Of a stretch of 64,000 nt of DNA, positions 42,697 to 51,467 are shown piece by piece. Position 1 is the stretch's first letter. Every line of letters starts with the position of its first letter. The translations under genes were made by a program, and so were the position numbers. Source of the stretch: Pseudomaricurvus alkylphenolicus (GTDB lineage: Bacteria > Pseudomonadota > Gammaproteobacteria > Pseudomonadales > Cellvibrionaceae); contig NZ_JAAQPI010000008.1 of NCBI RefSeq assembly GCF_011683955.1, positions 1-64,000 of the forward strand. Reading direction: 5' to 3'. The notes below the pieces were generated by a model. It worked only from the letters and a program-made list of their open reading frames with translations, made no database searches and was not told the origin of the DNA.

Positions 42697-43830
42697 ATGA
42701 ATTTTCAAAGCCTTGGTCTTTCACGTCTTCTGAAATTGGAAGGTATGGTGGTCGCCTTTTTGCTGGGTGGTTTCTGTACCCAGTTGATGGCCGGTTCTCA
42801 AGATTCAGTCCAAAACCCCGCTCAAGGCTCAGTCCAAACCCCCGCTCAGGGCTCAGTCCAATACCCCGCTCAAGGCTATTCCCAACACGCCAAAGCGCAG
42901 CGGTTGATGGATGAAATGGTGGAGCAGCATCAGTTCAAGCGCGAGGAACTTGAAGCCTGGTTTGCTCAGGCTGAGAGAAAACAGAATATTCTTGATGCCA
43001 TTTCCCGCCCGGCGGAAAAGACCCTGACTTGGGGGCAATACCGTAATATCTTTCTTAAGGACTCCCGCATCCAAAAAGGTGTGGAGTTCTGGCGCCAAAA
43101 CCGTGAGGCGCTGGAAGCCGCCGAAAACAAATATGGTGTCCCGCCCGCAGTTGTGGTGGCAATTATTGGTGTGGAAACCCGATATGGGCAGCACAAGGGT
43201 AAGCATCGTGTGTTGGATGCGCTTTCCACTCTTGCATTTGATTATCCCCGTCGCAGTAAGTTCTTTACCAAAGAGCTCAAGCAATTCTTATTGCTGGCGC
43301 GTGAGCAACAACGTGATCCACTGTCGTTGAATGGCTCCTACGCGGGTGCGATGGGGTACGGGCAGTTTATGCCCTCCAGTTACCGCGCCTACGCCACAGA
43401 TTTTGATGGCGACGGTTTTGTGGATATCTGGAACAACCCCGTGGATGCCATTGGCAGTGTCGCCAATTATTTTGCCCGCCACGGCTGGCGACGCGGTGAG
43501 TCGGTGGTGCATCGAGTGAATCCGGCGGAGGATTACGAAGCTTCGGTGCTTAATCGCTCTCTCAAACCCTCCGAGACCATTGCCAGCCTGGGACAAAAAG
43601 GTTTTCGTACCGAACAGATTTTGCCTCCGCAAGCCAGTGCCACGGCCATGCGCTTGCGTGGTGAACAGGGCGACGAGTACTGGGTGGGCTTGAAGAACTT
43701 TTATGTAATCACCCGCTACAATCACAGCCGTCTCTACGCCATGGCCGTTTACCAGCTCAGCCAGAAAATTGAGCAGGCCGCCAGCGAGATGCAGTCGCAG
43801 GTGTTGACCGCTGCTCCACTCAACCACTGA
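42697..43830 (+). CDS. mltB: Lytic murein transglycosylase B, soluble type
   Basis: Cleaves the MurNAc-GlcNAc bond with formation of anhydro-MurNAc. It has 377 aa. After a signal peptide (to about MAGSQ) comes a linker with three 8-residue repeats (SVQxPAQG), then the catalytic domain with the Glu in AIIGVETRYGQHKGKHRV and the Ca/EF-hand-like DFDGDGFVDIWNNPVDAIGS. E. coli MltB is a lipoprotein; here the only nearby Cys (GGFC) has Phe at -1 and does not fit a lipobox, so the enzyme is probably soluble in the periplasm. GGAG precedes the ATG. Confidence 0.93.
   Translation: MNFQSLGLSRLLKLEGMVVAFLLGGFCTQLMAGSQDSVQNPAQGSVQTPAQGSVQYPAQGYSQHAKAQRLMDEMVEQHQFKREELEAWFAQAERKQNILDAISRPAEKTLTWGQYRNIFLKDSRIQKGVEFWRQNREALEAAENKYGVPPAVVVAIIGVETRYGQHKGKHRVLDALSTLAFDYPRRSKFFTKELKQFLLLAREQQRDPLSLNGSYAGAMGYGQFMPSSYRAYATDFDGDGFVDIWNNPVDAIGSVANYFARHGWRRGESVVHRVNPAEDYEASVLNRSLKPSETIASLGQKGFRTEQILPPQASATAMRLRGEQGDEYWVGLKNFYVITRYNHSRLYAMAVYQLSQKIEQAASEMQSQVLTAAPLNH
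42805..42876 (+). repeat. Three 24-bp repeats in the mltB linker
   Basis: Three consecutive 24-nt units, in frame, encode SVQNPAQG, SVQTPAQG and SVQYPAQG, just behind the signal peptide of MltB. The DNA copies differ at only a few positions, so the duplication seems recent and copy number may vary between strains. Confidence 0.9.
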
Positions 43831-43843
43831 CGGAGAAGGGCCT

Positions 43844-44629
43844 ATGTCGAGGATCTGCCTGCTTGTTGCGATTTTGTTGCTGACAGCCTGTGGCGCACCC
43901 GATGTTCGTGATAGCGGTCCGAGTCAGCCGGTGGATGTTTCCCATATTCCGGATGCGGTGCCCCGTTATGAAGAGCGCAGCCGCGCCGGTAATCACAGCC
44001 CATATACGGTGCTTGGCAAAACCTATCATCTGTTGCCCGACAGTTCAGGTTATGATGAGCGGGGTATTGCTTCATGGTACGGCAATAAATTTCACGGTCG
44101 GCAAACATCCAACGGCGAACTTTACGATATGTACGGCATGACCGCTGCCCACAAGACCTTGCCGATTCCCAGTTATGTCCGGGTGACGAATCTGAACAAT
44201 GGGCGGCAGGTCATTGTTCGGGTCAATGATCGCGGGCCTTTTCACGAAAAGCGCATTATTGATCTTACCTACGCTGCGGCCAGCAAGCTGGGATTTCTGC
44301 AGCAGGGTACCGCGCCCGTTAGAGTGCAGGTGGTGGAGCCAAAATCATCAGCGCCGGCATCTGGTGAGGTAAAGCCCAGCTCAGCCGGATTCCGTCTGCC
44401 GGACAATACCTATTTGCAGGCGGGCGCCTTTTCCAGCCAGGAGGGGGCAAGACGACTGCAGGCGCAGCTGACGAGATTGACCGGGTTGCCAGTCAGCATT
44501 CATCAGTCACGTCGAGATCAACTGTATCGGGTTCGCATAGGCCCTATCACCGACAACAGGATTATGTCCCGGCTGCGCAGTGATATACAGTCCCAGGGGT
44601 TGCCCGCCCCTCACGTTATCTACGAGTGA
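43844..44629 (+). CDS. rlpA: Septal-ring lytic transglycosylase, rare lipoprotein A
   Basis: An outer-membrane lipoprotein of 261 aa. The lipobox is LLLTACG (Cys16). The double-psi beta-barrel domain (~68-160) has GIASWYGNKFHGRQTSNGE and VRVNDRGPFHEKRIIDL, with the catalytic Glu/Asp positions of the family. The C-terminal SPOR domain (~180-260) binds denuded glycan at the septum. The GAGAAGG ribosome site lies 5 nt ahead of the ATG. It follows mltB by 13 bp. Confidence 0.94.
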   Translation: MSRICLLVAILLLTACGAPDVRDSGPSQPVDVSHIPDAVPRYEERSRAGNHSPYTVLGKTYHLLPDSSGYDERGIASWYGNKFHGRQTSNGELYDMYGMTAAHKTLPIPSYVRVTNLNNGRQVIVRVNDRGPFHEKRIIDLTYAAASKLGFLQQGTAPVRVQVVEPKSSAPASGEVKPSSAGFRLPDNTYLQAGAFSSQEGARRLQAQLTRLTGLPVSIHQSRRDQLYRVRIGPITDNRIMSRLRSDIQSQGLPAPHVIYE

Positions 44630-44688
44630 CGTGACCATGGATAACCGGCACCAGGTCACATAGTGACCACGAGCAATCCCGTCGGCCG

Positions 44689-44717
44689 TTGGACAGGCGG
44701 GCCGCGGCTGATACACT
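44689..44717 (+). promoter_or_regulatory. Candidate sigma70 promoter for dacA
   Basis: TTGGAC, an exact 17-nt spacer and TACACT lie 50 nt before the dacA start, in the 138-bp gap after rlpA. This is the cleanest -35/-10 pairing in the cell-wall cluster and suggests dacA can be expressed separately. Confidence 0.55.
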
Positions 44718-44767
44718 AACCGCCAATTTATAACTTCCCTACCCATCATTCATTTTTAGTGAAACTC

Positions 44768-45928
44768 ATGTCTACTGTTTCCTTTGTTCGGCCATTTCTT
44801 CTGCTTTTGATTGCATCCCTGGCTTTTGCCGCCCATGCGCGCCAGGTCATCATTCCCGCGCCACCGCAGCTGGCCGCCTCCGCCTATTTGCTGCTTGACG
44901 CGGATACGGGCAAGGTGCTGGTAGAACACGAGTCGGATACGCAATTGCCGCCGGCCAGTCTCACCAAAATGATGACCAGCTATATCGTGTCTTCCGAGAT
45001 CGAGTCGGGCAGTGTCAGCGAGGACGATCAGGTCAATATCAGCGTCAGAGCCTGGAAGATGGGTGGCTCCAAAATGTTTATTCGCGAAGGCACTCAGGTT
45101 GCGGTCAAGGATCTGCTGCGCGGCGTGATTATTCAGTCCGGCAACGATGCCAGTGTGGCACTGGCCGAGCATGTTGCAGGCAGTGAAGACGCGTTTGTGG
45201 ATGTGATGAATCAGCAGGCAGCGCTGTTGGGCATGGATAACACGCTGTTTATGAACGCCACTGGCTGGCCAGCGGATGGTCATCTGACCACGGCAAGGGA
45301 TCTGGCCCTGCTGGCTCGGGCGTTGATCAATGATTACCCGGAGCACTACAAGATTTACGCGGAGAAGTACTTCAAGTACAACGGCATCAATCAGCCCAAC
45401 CGCAATCGTCTCCTGTTCCGCGACAGCAGTGTCGACGGCCTCAAGACCGGCCATACCGAAGAGGCAGGCTATTGTCTGGTGTCCTCAGCGAAAAAGAACG
45501 GTATGCGTCTGGTGGCTGTGGTGATGGGAACCCGTTCCGACGAAGCCAGGGCGGCAGAGTCCCAGAAGCTGCTGGCCTATGGTTTCCGCTACTTCCAGAC
45601 GCACAAGGTCTACAGCGCCGGGCAGGAGCTGGGAGAGTCCCGGGTTTGGTCTGGTACCAGCGAGCAGGTCAAGCTGGGTATTGCCGACGATATCTATCTG
45701 ACGATCCCGCGAGGGTCGGTGGATGATCTGCAGGCCAATTTGCACGTCGACGAAGAGATTCACGCCCCCTTCGCCAAGGGGCATGAGCTGGGTAATCTGA
45801 CGGTACATCTGAATGATGAGCTGTTGGTGGATACGCCTTTGGTGGCCTTGTCACCTGTGGAGGAGGCTGGATTCTTTGCCCGTCTGATCGATGCTATCAA
45901 GCTGTTCCTGCTCAGTCTCTTCAGCTGA
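44768..45928 (+). CDS. dacA: D-alanyl-D-alanine carboxypeptidase (PBP5 type)
   Basis: Trims the terminal D-Ala of pentapeptide stems. It has 386 aa from ATG 44768. The signal peptide ends near AAHA-RQ. Active-site motifs: SLTK (S64-K67), SGN (124-126) and KTG (226-228) in DGLKTGHTEEAGYCLV. The C-terminal domain ends in an amphipathic helix, EAGFFARLIDAIKLFLLSLF, which anchors the enzyme to the inner membrane. An alternative GTG three codons earlier is in frame; neither has a clear ribosome binding site. Confidence 0.94.
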   Translation: MSTVSFVRPFLLLLIASLAFAAHARQVIIPAPPQLAASAYLLLDADTGKVLVEHESDTQLPPASLTKMMTSYIVSSEIESGSVSEDDQVNISVRAWKMGGSKMFIREGTQVAVKDLLRGVIIQSGNDASVALAEHVAGSEDAFVDVMNQQAALLGMDNTLFMNATGWPADGHLTTARDLALLARALINDYPEHYKIYAEKYFKYNGINQPNRNRLLFRDSSVDGLKTGHTEEAGYCLVSSAKKNGMRLVAVVMGTRSDEARAAESQKLLAYGFRYFQTHKVYSAGQELGESRVWSGTSEQVKLGIADDIYLTIPRGSVDDLQANLHVDEEIHAPFAKGHELGNLTVHLNDELLVDTPLVALSPVEEAGFFARLIDAIKLFLLSLFS

Positions 45929-45947
45929 TTTCGGTTGATTGCCGGGG

Positions 45948-45953
45948 TATAAT
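45948..45953 (+). promoter_or_regulatory. Candidate -10 box before ybeD
   Basis: A consensus TATAAT in the 54-bp gap between dacA and ybeD, 30 nt before the ybeD ATG. A perfect hairpin, GGCGCTTT / AAAGCGCC (45954-45978), starts right after it and ends 4 nt before the start codon, where a ribosome binding site would be expected; none is visible. The -35 is weak. Confidence 0.45.
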
Positions 45954-45982
45954 GGCGCTTTTGTGGTACCAAAGCGCCAAAT

Positions 45983-46273
45983 ATGTCTGACTCTCAAGCC
46001 GGTTCCGGTCAGGAACCCCCAAAAATCGAATTCCCCTGCGAAGATTATCCCATCAAGGTTATGGGGGACTCCGGTTCGGAGTTCCATCAGTTTGTGGTCC
46101 AGGTGATGGAGCGCCATGCCCCTGGCCTGGATACCGCCAAGATTACCGTTAAAGACAGCCGCAATGGGCGCTTCCAGTCCATTACCTTTATGATCACCGC
46201 CACCGGTGAGGATCAGCTGCAAGCCCTGCACCAAGAGCTGATTGCCAGCCCCATGACCAAAATGGTGCTCTAG
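45983..46273 (+). CDS. ybeD: YbeD-family protein (DUF493)
   Basis: A small 96-aa ACT-like fold protein of unknown biochemical role. [17 protein letters not shown] near the N-terminus and [20 protein letters not shown] are the family core. Its constant place between dacA and lipB in gammaproteobacteria has led to suggestions of a link with lipoate metabolism; nothing in the sequence proves it. lipB starts on its stop codon. Confidence 0.92.
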   Translation: MSDSQAGSGQEPPKIEFPCEDYPIKVMGDSGSEFHQFVVQVMERHAPGLDTAKITVKDSRNGRFQSITFMITATGEDQLQALHQELIASPMTKMVL

Positions 46274-46977
46274 TGGGGGAATCGCCCAGTAAAGGTGGCC
46301 AGCTGAGGGTCCGCTATCTGGGGCTGCAGGATTATGAGCCCGTCTGGAAGGCTATGGCCAACTATACCGATTCACGGGAGGCAGACGCGGTCGATGAGCT
46401 ATGGCTGGTACAGCACCCGCGTGTTTTTACCCAGGGCCAGGCCGGTAAGGCGGAACACGTGCTGATGCCGGGCGACATTCCTGTGGTGCAGACGGATCGT
46501 GGCGGCCAGGTCACTTATCACGGGCCAGGCCAGCTGGTGGGCTATCCGCTCATTAATCTGCGAAAGCGCGGTATTGGTGTCCGTGATCTGGTGACATTCA
46601 CGGAAAACACTATAGTGGCGACGCTGGCTGAGCTGGGTATAGACGCTTATCCGAAGCCCGATGCGCCCGGTGTTTATGTCAAGCGTGATGGTGTGGAATC
46701 CAAGATTGCGTCCTTGGGTTTTCGCATTCGAAGAGGTTGCAGCTTTCATGGCCTGAGCCTGAATGTCGATATGGACCTGGAGCCCTTCCTGCGCATCAAT
46801 CCCTGTGGTTATCAGGGGTTGCAGATGCTGCAAACGTGTGACTTGAGTGATGACCCCAGGGCCGGCTCTGTGCAGGCGCTGGAGCCTATGGTGGCGGAGC
46901 AGTTTGCCGCCCAGCTGGGTTATGATGAAATTATCCCCGTCAGTGAGACTGACGACCGACTACTTTCTGACCAATAA
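46273..46977 (+). CDS. lipB: Octanoyl-[ACP]:protein N-octanoyltransferase
   Basis: Transfers octanoate from ACP to the lipoyl domains of dehydrogenases, the first step of lipoate synthesis. It has 234 aa. [19 protein letters not shown] is the active-site loop, and the Cys of [10 protein letters not shown] and the Lys in [19 protein letters not shown] complete the catalytic pair. The GTG start overlaps the ybeD stop by one base. Confidence 0.95.
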   Translation: MGESPSKGGQLRVRYLGLQDYEPVWKAMANYTDSREADAVDELWLVQHPRVFTQGQAGKAEHVLMPGDIPVVQTDRGGQVTYHGPGQLVGYPLINLRKRGIGVRDLVTFTENTIVATLAELGIDAYPKPDAPGVYVKRDGVESKIASLGFRIRRGCSFHGLSLNVDMDLEPFLRINPCGYQGLQMLQTCDLSDDPRAGSVQALEPMVAEQFAAQLGYDEIIPVSETDDRLLSDQ

Positions 46978-46988
46978 ACGGAAACATT

Positions 46989-47975
46989 ATGACTTCCAAC
47001 GACCAGAGCATGGAACCGGTAAAACGTACCCGCCGCCTCAAGCAGGGGGAGAAGCTGCGCGATGCCGATAAGGTGGAACGGATTCCGGTAAAGGTCATCG
47101 CAACCGATGAGATGCAGCGTAAGCCGGACTGGATCCGGGTGCGGATGGGCAATTCTCCCGAGGTGGATCGGATCAAGAAGATCCTGCGTAAGAACAAACT
47201 CGCCAGTGTCTGCGAGGAGGCCAATTGCCCGAACTTGGGCGAGTGTTTCAGCGGCGGCACGGCAACGTTTATGATCATGGGTGAGATCTGTACCCGCCGT
47301 TGTCCGTTCTGTGATGTGGGGCACGGCAAGCCCAATCCCCTGGATCCCAATGAGCCCACGCATCTGGCGGAGGCCATTGCGGATATGGGTTTGAAGTATG
47401 TGGTGATTACCTCGGTGGATCGGGACGATTTGCGTGATGGCGGAGCGCAGCATTTTGCCGATTGTATTCGTGAGTCCCGTTTGCGTTCGCCAAATTTGCA
47501 GGTTGAGGTGCTGACTCCGGATTTTCGCGGCCGTATGGATGTGGCGCTGGATATTCTGGAGGCGGAGGCACCGGATGTGTTTAATCACAATCTGGAGACG
47601 GTACCCCGTTTGTATCGGGAAGCGCGGCCGGGGGCGAATTATAAATGGTCGCTGAAGCTGCTGCAGGAGTATAAGAAGCGTCGCGCGGATGTGCTGACGA
47701 AGTCTGGTCTGATGGTGGGGTTGGGCGAGACTAAGGAGGAGATTTTCGAGGTGATGCAGGATATGCGTGACCACGATATCGATATGCTGACGATCGGTCA
47801 GTATCTGCAGCCTTCGAAGGATCATTTGCCGGTGCAGCGTTATGTGCATCCCGATGAGTTTGATGAGTATACGGCGAAGGCCAATGAGTTGGGCTTTAAG
47901 CACGCGGCTTGTGGTCCTTTGGTGCGGTCTTCTTATCACGCGGATCGTCAGGCGCACGGGGAAGAGGTAAAGTAG
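46989..47975 (+). CDS. lipA: Lipoyl synthase
   Basis: A radical SAM enzyme that inserts two sulfurs into protein-bound octanoate. It has 328 aa. The auxiliary cluster cysteines are in [12 protein letters not shown] and the radical SAM cluster in [13 protein letters not shown]; a conserved RSSYHAD near the C-terminus supplies the serine ligand of the auxiliary cluster. It follows lipB by 11 bp. Confidence 0.97.
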   Translation: MTSNDQSMEPVKRTRRLKQGEKLRDADKVERIPVKVIATDEMQRKPDWIRVRMGNSPEVDRIKKILRKNKLASVCEEANCPNLGECFSGGTATFMIMGEICTRRCPFCDVGHGKPNPLDPNEPTHLAEAIADMGLKYVVITSVDRDDLRDGGAQHFADCIRESRLRSPNLQVEVLTPDFRGRMDVALDILEAEAPDVFNHNLETVPRLYREARPGANYKWSLKLLQEYKKRRADVLTKSGLMVGLGETKEEIFEVMQDMRDHDIDMLTIGQYLQPSKDHLPVQRYVHPDEFDEYTAKANELGFKHAACGPLVRSSYHADRQAHGEEVK

Positions 47976-47981
47976 GCCTCG

Positions 47982-48467
47982 GTGGTCGGTGGTCATCCGT
48001 TTGCGGCTGAGCTGAGGTTGGTGCCACTGGGTGAGTGTGCTCAGTGGTTGCCGCAGTTGGCGCGCTGGCATCAGCGGGAGTGGCCGCAGGATAGTATCAG
48101 TTGCCGCGAACAGGGTTTGCGGCAACATTTGCAGGGTCCGGTCCCGGTAACCCTGGTGCTCGTTCGAGCGTGTCGTCCTATTGGTAGTGTGAGTCTGGTG
48201 CGTTATCAGCGCATCGGCGGTCTTTCGCCCAGTCATTGGGTGGCGAATGTGTTTCTTTTGCCTGAGCATCGGAATCTGGGGTTTGGCCGGGTTTTGATGG
48301 CCGGCGTTGAGCGTTATGCCGGTGAGCAGGGGGTCGGGGAATTGTTGCTCTATGCTACGGATCGGGCGGATTTTTATCGGCACTTGGGGTGGGAGTTGGT
48401 GCGGCGGAAGAAGGTTGGCGGTAAGCCCGCTTTTATTTTTCGGCGGCAGTTGGGTAGCTTGGAGTAG
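47982..48467 (+). CDS. GNAT-family N-acetyltransferase
   Basis: A 161-aa acetyltransferase of unknown substrate. The acetyl-CoA-binding motif A is VANVFLLPEHRNLGFGRVLM, close to the Q/RxxGxG/A loop, followed by ERYAGEQGVGELLLYATDRA and DFYRHLGWEL, the usual motif B ending. The GTG start lies 6 nt after the lipA stop; start uncertain. It is the last gene of the long plus-strand run and ends before the palindromic element at 48573. Confidence 0.8.
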   Translation: MVGGHPFAAELRLVPLGECAQWLPQLARWHQREWPQDSISCREQGLRQHLQGPVPVTLVLVRACRPIGSVSLVRYQRIGGLSPSHWVANVFLLPEHRNLGFGRVLMAGVERYAGEQGVGELLLYATDRADFYRHLGWELVRRKKVGGKPAFIFRRQLGSLE

Positions 48468-48572
48468 GCGGTTTCCAGTTTTTTGCCTCAATTGGCATCA
48501 GGTAATCCGCTCTCGGGGTTTAAGTAAAGGGTGGTTCAGCTGAAAGAAGCCGGTCGTTGGGTGCCTCAATCG

Positions 48573-48712
48573 GCGGCTGGGGGTTCCGTTCTCTGAGCGA
48601 GTCGGCGCCCCTCCGGGGTTCCCTCAGTCACAAAAGAGCCCGGCAAAAAACGCCGGTCTCTTTTGCTCCTTCGGCGCTCGCCTTTTATGCTCAGATAACG
48701 AAACCCCCAGCC
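48573..48712. repeat. 140-bp palindromic element with 24-bp terminal inverted repeats
   Basis: The ends GGCTGGGGGTTCCGTTCTCT (with following GAGC) and its partner (GCTCAGATAACGAAACCCCC with following AGCC) pair at 22 of 24 positions (48575-48598 with 48689-48712). A second perfect hairpin sits in the centre (48632-48664). The 412-bp gap 48468-48879 has no gene. The 9-mer GTGCCTCAA occurs on both sides (near 48561 and 48742). It could be a small non-autonomous element or a dispersed intergenic repeat; copy number elsewhere is unknown. Confidence 0.7.
48632..48664. terminator. Bidirectional terminator at the centre of the palindromic element
   Basis: The hairpin AAAAGAGCCCGGC-aaaaaac-GCCGGTCTCTTTT has a 13-bp stem with one mismatch pair. 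It ends in T4 on both strands, so it can stop the convergent acetyltransferase and glycerophosphodiesterase transcripts. Confidence 0.7.
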
Positions 48713-48879
48713 ACCTTGGCTCTGTAGTTCTTGGGGGGCTGGTGCCTCAACATTTGTGCAATGGGGCTGTTGCGGTATTTCACGTATCAAGGGATCGCTT
48801 GAACGTCACTTCGTTAAGCTGATTGGCACTATTCCCCGTAGCAGCCCGCTCTGAGGGCGACTGGCTTTAGCAGCATAAT

Positions 48880-49611
48880 TCAGGCCTTTGATATTTCTTT
48901 GTTGAGGTCCAGTACTCTTTGGGGATAGTCGGTAAATACGCCATCGACGCCCATTTCCATCATCCACTGCAAATCATCTATTTCATTGACGGTGTAGACC
49001 CAGACTTGAAAACCTCGGCGGTGGGCATCGTCGACCAGCGCCTGGTTGATGAAGTCGATGTTGGGGTGGAAGGACCAGGCATGCAGGGCTTCTCCGCAGG
49101 CGGCATAGTCCAGGGGGATGCCGAGGGTGAGTACACCAATGCGGACTTCGGGCAGGTGACTTCTGAATTGGTAGAGTTGGCGGTGATCGAAGCTGGAGAT
49201 AACGTAGCTGTCGTAGTTGAGGCCGTGGTCGCTACAGTAGGCTTGGAGTGCCTGGGCGACAGGCGTGGCGCACCCCGGGCCCTTGAGTTCGATATTGAGC
49301 GTGACCCGATCGCCGAGCAGGGTCAAGACTTCTTGTAAAGTGGCGACGCGGCTGCCGCAGTCGAGTTCGAGGTTGCGAAGGTGGTCCGGATGGTATTCCA
49401 GCAGTCGACCTTGGCCCGGCAGGGTGTTGCCCAGGCGGCGGTCGTGGGTGACCAGGAGTTGTCCGCCAACCAGCCATACGTCGATTTCGATGGCGTCGAC
49501 GCCCAGGGCCAGGGATTCCTCGAAGGCGTTGAGTGTGTTTTCGGTGTGACGCTGGCTGCCTCCGCGGTGAGCGATGCAGAACAGGGGTTTTTGCGGGCGG
49601 TTTGGGTTCAT
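48880..49611 (-). CDS. Glycerophosphodiester phosphodiesterase
   Basis: Hydrolyses deacylated phospholipids to glycerol-3-phosphate and an alcohol. It has 243 aa in a TIM barrel. AHRGGSQRHTENTLNAFEES gives the catalytic His-Arg and metal Glu; DAIEIDVWLV and VTHDRRLGNT add the second His and Asp; the end MEMGVDGVFTDYPQRVLDL is typical. There is no signal peptide, so it is cytoplasmic, like UgpQ. The upstream gene ends 6 bp before, so the two are probably one transcript. Confidence 0.9.
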   Translation of the reverse strand: MNPNRPQKPLFCIAHRGGSQRHTENTLNAFEESLALGVDAIEIDVWLVGGQLLVTHDRRLGNTLPGQGRLLEYHPDHLRNLELDCGSRVATLQEVLTLLGDRVTLNIELKGPGCATPVAQALQAYCSDHGLNYDSYVISSFDHRQLYQFRSHLPEVRIGVLTLGIPLDYAACGEALHAWSFHPNIDFINQALVDDAHRRGFQVWVYTVNEIDDLQWMMEMGVDGVFTDYPQRVLDLNKEISKA

Positions 49612-49617
49612 TGATGG

Positions 49618-50505
49618 TCAGTTCATCAGTTGGCGCAGTTGCTGGCGCACCTGTTCCAGGTAGTGGCCTCCGAAGAGGTTGGCGTGATTGATGAGGTGGT
49701 AGAGCTGGTAAAGGGGGCGTCTTCGGGGGTAGTCCGGGTCGATGGGGAGCACGGAGTCGTAGCCTTGGTAAAAGGGTTTGGGAAAGGCGCCAAACAGTTC
49801 GCTCATGGCCAGATCGGTTTCTGGGTCGCCGACGTAGGTCGCAGGGTCGAAGATGACGGGCTGTTGGTTATGAAAGCCTATATTTCCGCTCCAGAGGTCG
49901 CCGTGAACCAGCGCTGGTGTGGGTTGGTGATCATGCAGGCGGTGGCGCACGCTGTCTATGATTGCCTGGATGTCAGGGTGGTTTTTTTGGTGGCAGTTGA
50001 GCAGGGTGAGTTGGTGGCCAATGCGCTGTTCGGCGAAGAATTCCGCCCAATTGTCATGCCAGTCGTTGGGCTGGTAGGTGGTGCCGCAGTAGCTGGGCTG
50101 GTCGAAACCGTAACGTCTGCCGGCGGGGCGTTTGTGCATGGCAGCCAGTTGTTGGCCCGCCTGGTACCATTCGCCTTGCCTCTCCAGTTGCAGGCCTTCC
50201 AGAATGAGGTAACTGTGGTTCTTGAAGTGACCACAGCACAGCGGTGCGCAGGTGCCGATGGTGCCGCTGTCGGCTATGGCCTGCAGGCCGTGGGCTTCTG
50301 CCTGAAATTGGGTCAGCATGGCGCTGTCGTTGAGTTTGACGAAGAAGCTCGGGCCGTCGGTGTAAAGCATAAAGGCGTGGCTGATGTCACCGCCACTGAC
50401 GGGGTGAAAATCGCGTACTTGCCAGTCGGGGCCGGCACGGGCGGGCTCTTGGGTGAGGGCGTGCGCGAACAGGGTGTTGAGGCTGGCCAGGGTTGGTTGG
50501 AGCAT
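49618..50505 (-). CDS. Fructosamine kinase family protein
   Basis: An aminoglycoside-phosphotransferase-like fold of 295 aa. The catalytic and metal block HGDLWSGNIGF is followed by VIFDPATYVGDPETDLAMSE and LFGAFPKPFYQGYDSVLP, both diagnostic of the fructosamine/ketosamine-3-kinase family (E. coli YniA). It may remove glucose adducts from proteins by phosphorylating ketosamines; the bacterial substrate is not proven. It is the first gene of a two-gene minus-strand unit with the diesterase. Confidence 0.88.
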   Translation of the reverse strand: MLQPTLASLNTLFAHALTQEPARAGPDWQVRDFHPVSGGDISHAFMLYTDGPSFFVKLNDSAMLTQFQAEAHGLQAIADSGTIGTCAPLCCGHFKNHSYLILEGLQLERQGEWYQAGQQLAAMHKRPAGRRYGFDQPSYCGTTYQPNDWHDNWAEFFAEQRIGHQLTLLNCHQKNHPDIQAIIDSVRHRLHDHQPTPALVHGDLWSGNIGFHNQQPVIFDPATYVGDPETDLAMSELFGAFPKPFYQGYDSVLPIDPDYPRRRPLYQLYHLINHANLFGGHYLEQVRQQLRQLMN

Positions 50506-50818
50506 AGCGGCGTATATTTCAACAGGGTCTTATAGCGATAATAGTCCTCCCGACGGCAAGCGCAAGTGTCGGCCGATGGGGTAAAGAGGTTATTAAGCCA
50601 TTGGTGCTGTTGCCCTTTTTAGGGTATAACTCCAGCGGTCATTAGCGCCGATTTTCAAGTGTAATACCCCTTTATTTGTGGGGGAATTGCATGGCCGGAT
50701 GATCTGCTTGGTACAGAACAATACGATTCACACCGGAGCCACAAATACAGCCATAATCCGGTAAAACAGACACGAGATGATTGGGGGAAACTTTGCCCCA
50801 GGTGCATCAGGAGTAATT
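50506..50818. other. Divergent gap upstream of carbonic anhydrase
   Basis: A 313-bp stretch between the fructosamine-kinase-like gene and can. No gene is supported; the can frame is open back to 50777, but CAGGAGTAATT marks the start at 50819. It holds an A/T-rich segment around 50640-50680 that should carry the promoters, and a short stem, TGGGG / CCCCA, around 50780-50800. Nothing else stands out. Confidence 0.4.
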
Positions 50819-51427
50819 ATGAGCAAACCGGAAGATCTTCTGGAAAACAACAAATCATGGGCTGCGGATGTGGAATCCGCCAATCCCGGCTATTTTAATT
50901 CCCTCGCTCAACAGCAGACTCCGGAGTATCTCTGGATTGGCTGTTCAGACAGCCGCATTGCCGCCAACCAGATTGTCGGTATGGAGCCTGGATCCATTTT
51001 TGTTCACCGCAATATTGCCAATGTGGTCGTACACACGGATCTCAATTGCCTGTCGGTCATTCAATACGCTGTTGAAGTACTGAAGGTTAAGCATATTGTT
51101 GTCGTCGGCCACTACGGCTGTGGCGGTGTGCTGGCCGCTCTGGGTGAGGCTAATAATGGCTTGATCGACAACTGGTTAGAGCATATTCGCGATGTCTATC
51201 GCAAGCACCAGACCGCTGTGGACAGTGCGGTGACTGAGAAGGAACGCGCCAATCGTCTGTGCGAGCTGAATGTGATCGCGCAGGTTGGGAATGTCGCGGA
51301 AACGACCATTGTGCGCAATGCCTGGCGTGCTGGACAGGATCTGACCCTGCATGGCTGGATCTATGGCCTGGAGGATGGCATTGTGCGGGACCTTAAAGTG
51401 ACTCGGGATCAGTCTTCGCTCACTTGA
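50819..51427 (+). CDS. can: Beta-class carbonic anhydrase
   Basis: Interconverts CO2 and bicarbonate. It has 202 aa. The zinc ligands are Cys42, His98 and Cys101 with the Asp44-Arg46 dyad (GCSDSR at 41-46, VVGHYGCGG around 96-103), at the same positions as I recall for E. coli Can. AGGAG lies 5 nt before the ATG. The small Pmp3-like gene follows 40 bp later. Confidence 0.95.
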   Translation: MSKPEDLLENNKSWAADVESANPGYFNSLAQQQTPEYLWIGCSDSRIAANQIVGMEPGSIFVHRNIANVVVHTDLNCLSVIQYAVEVLKVKHIVVVGHYGCGGVLAALGEANNGLIDNWLEHIRDVYRKHQTAVDSAVTEKERANRLCELNVIAQVGNVAETTIVRNAWRAGQDLTLHGWIYGLEDGIVRDLKVTRDQSSLT

Positions 51428-51467
51428 TTGAAGCTCCAGAGAATATTAACCAGAAAGGATAGTTAAC

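Noticed and set aside
46920-48491. Long antisense frame (~520 codons) across lipA and the acetyltransferase
   Set aside because: Both sense genes are certain; the antisense frame is rich in His, Arg, Leu and Gln as expected from a mirrored GC-rich gene.
49630-50535. 301-codon plus-strand frame antisense to the fructosamine-kinase-like gene
   Set aside because: The minus-strand protein has clear catalytic motifs; the mirror frame is Val/Gly-rich with no motif.
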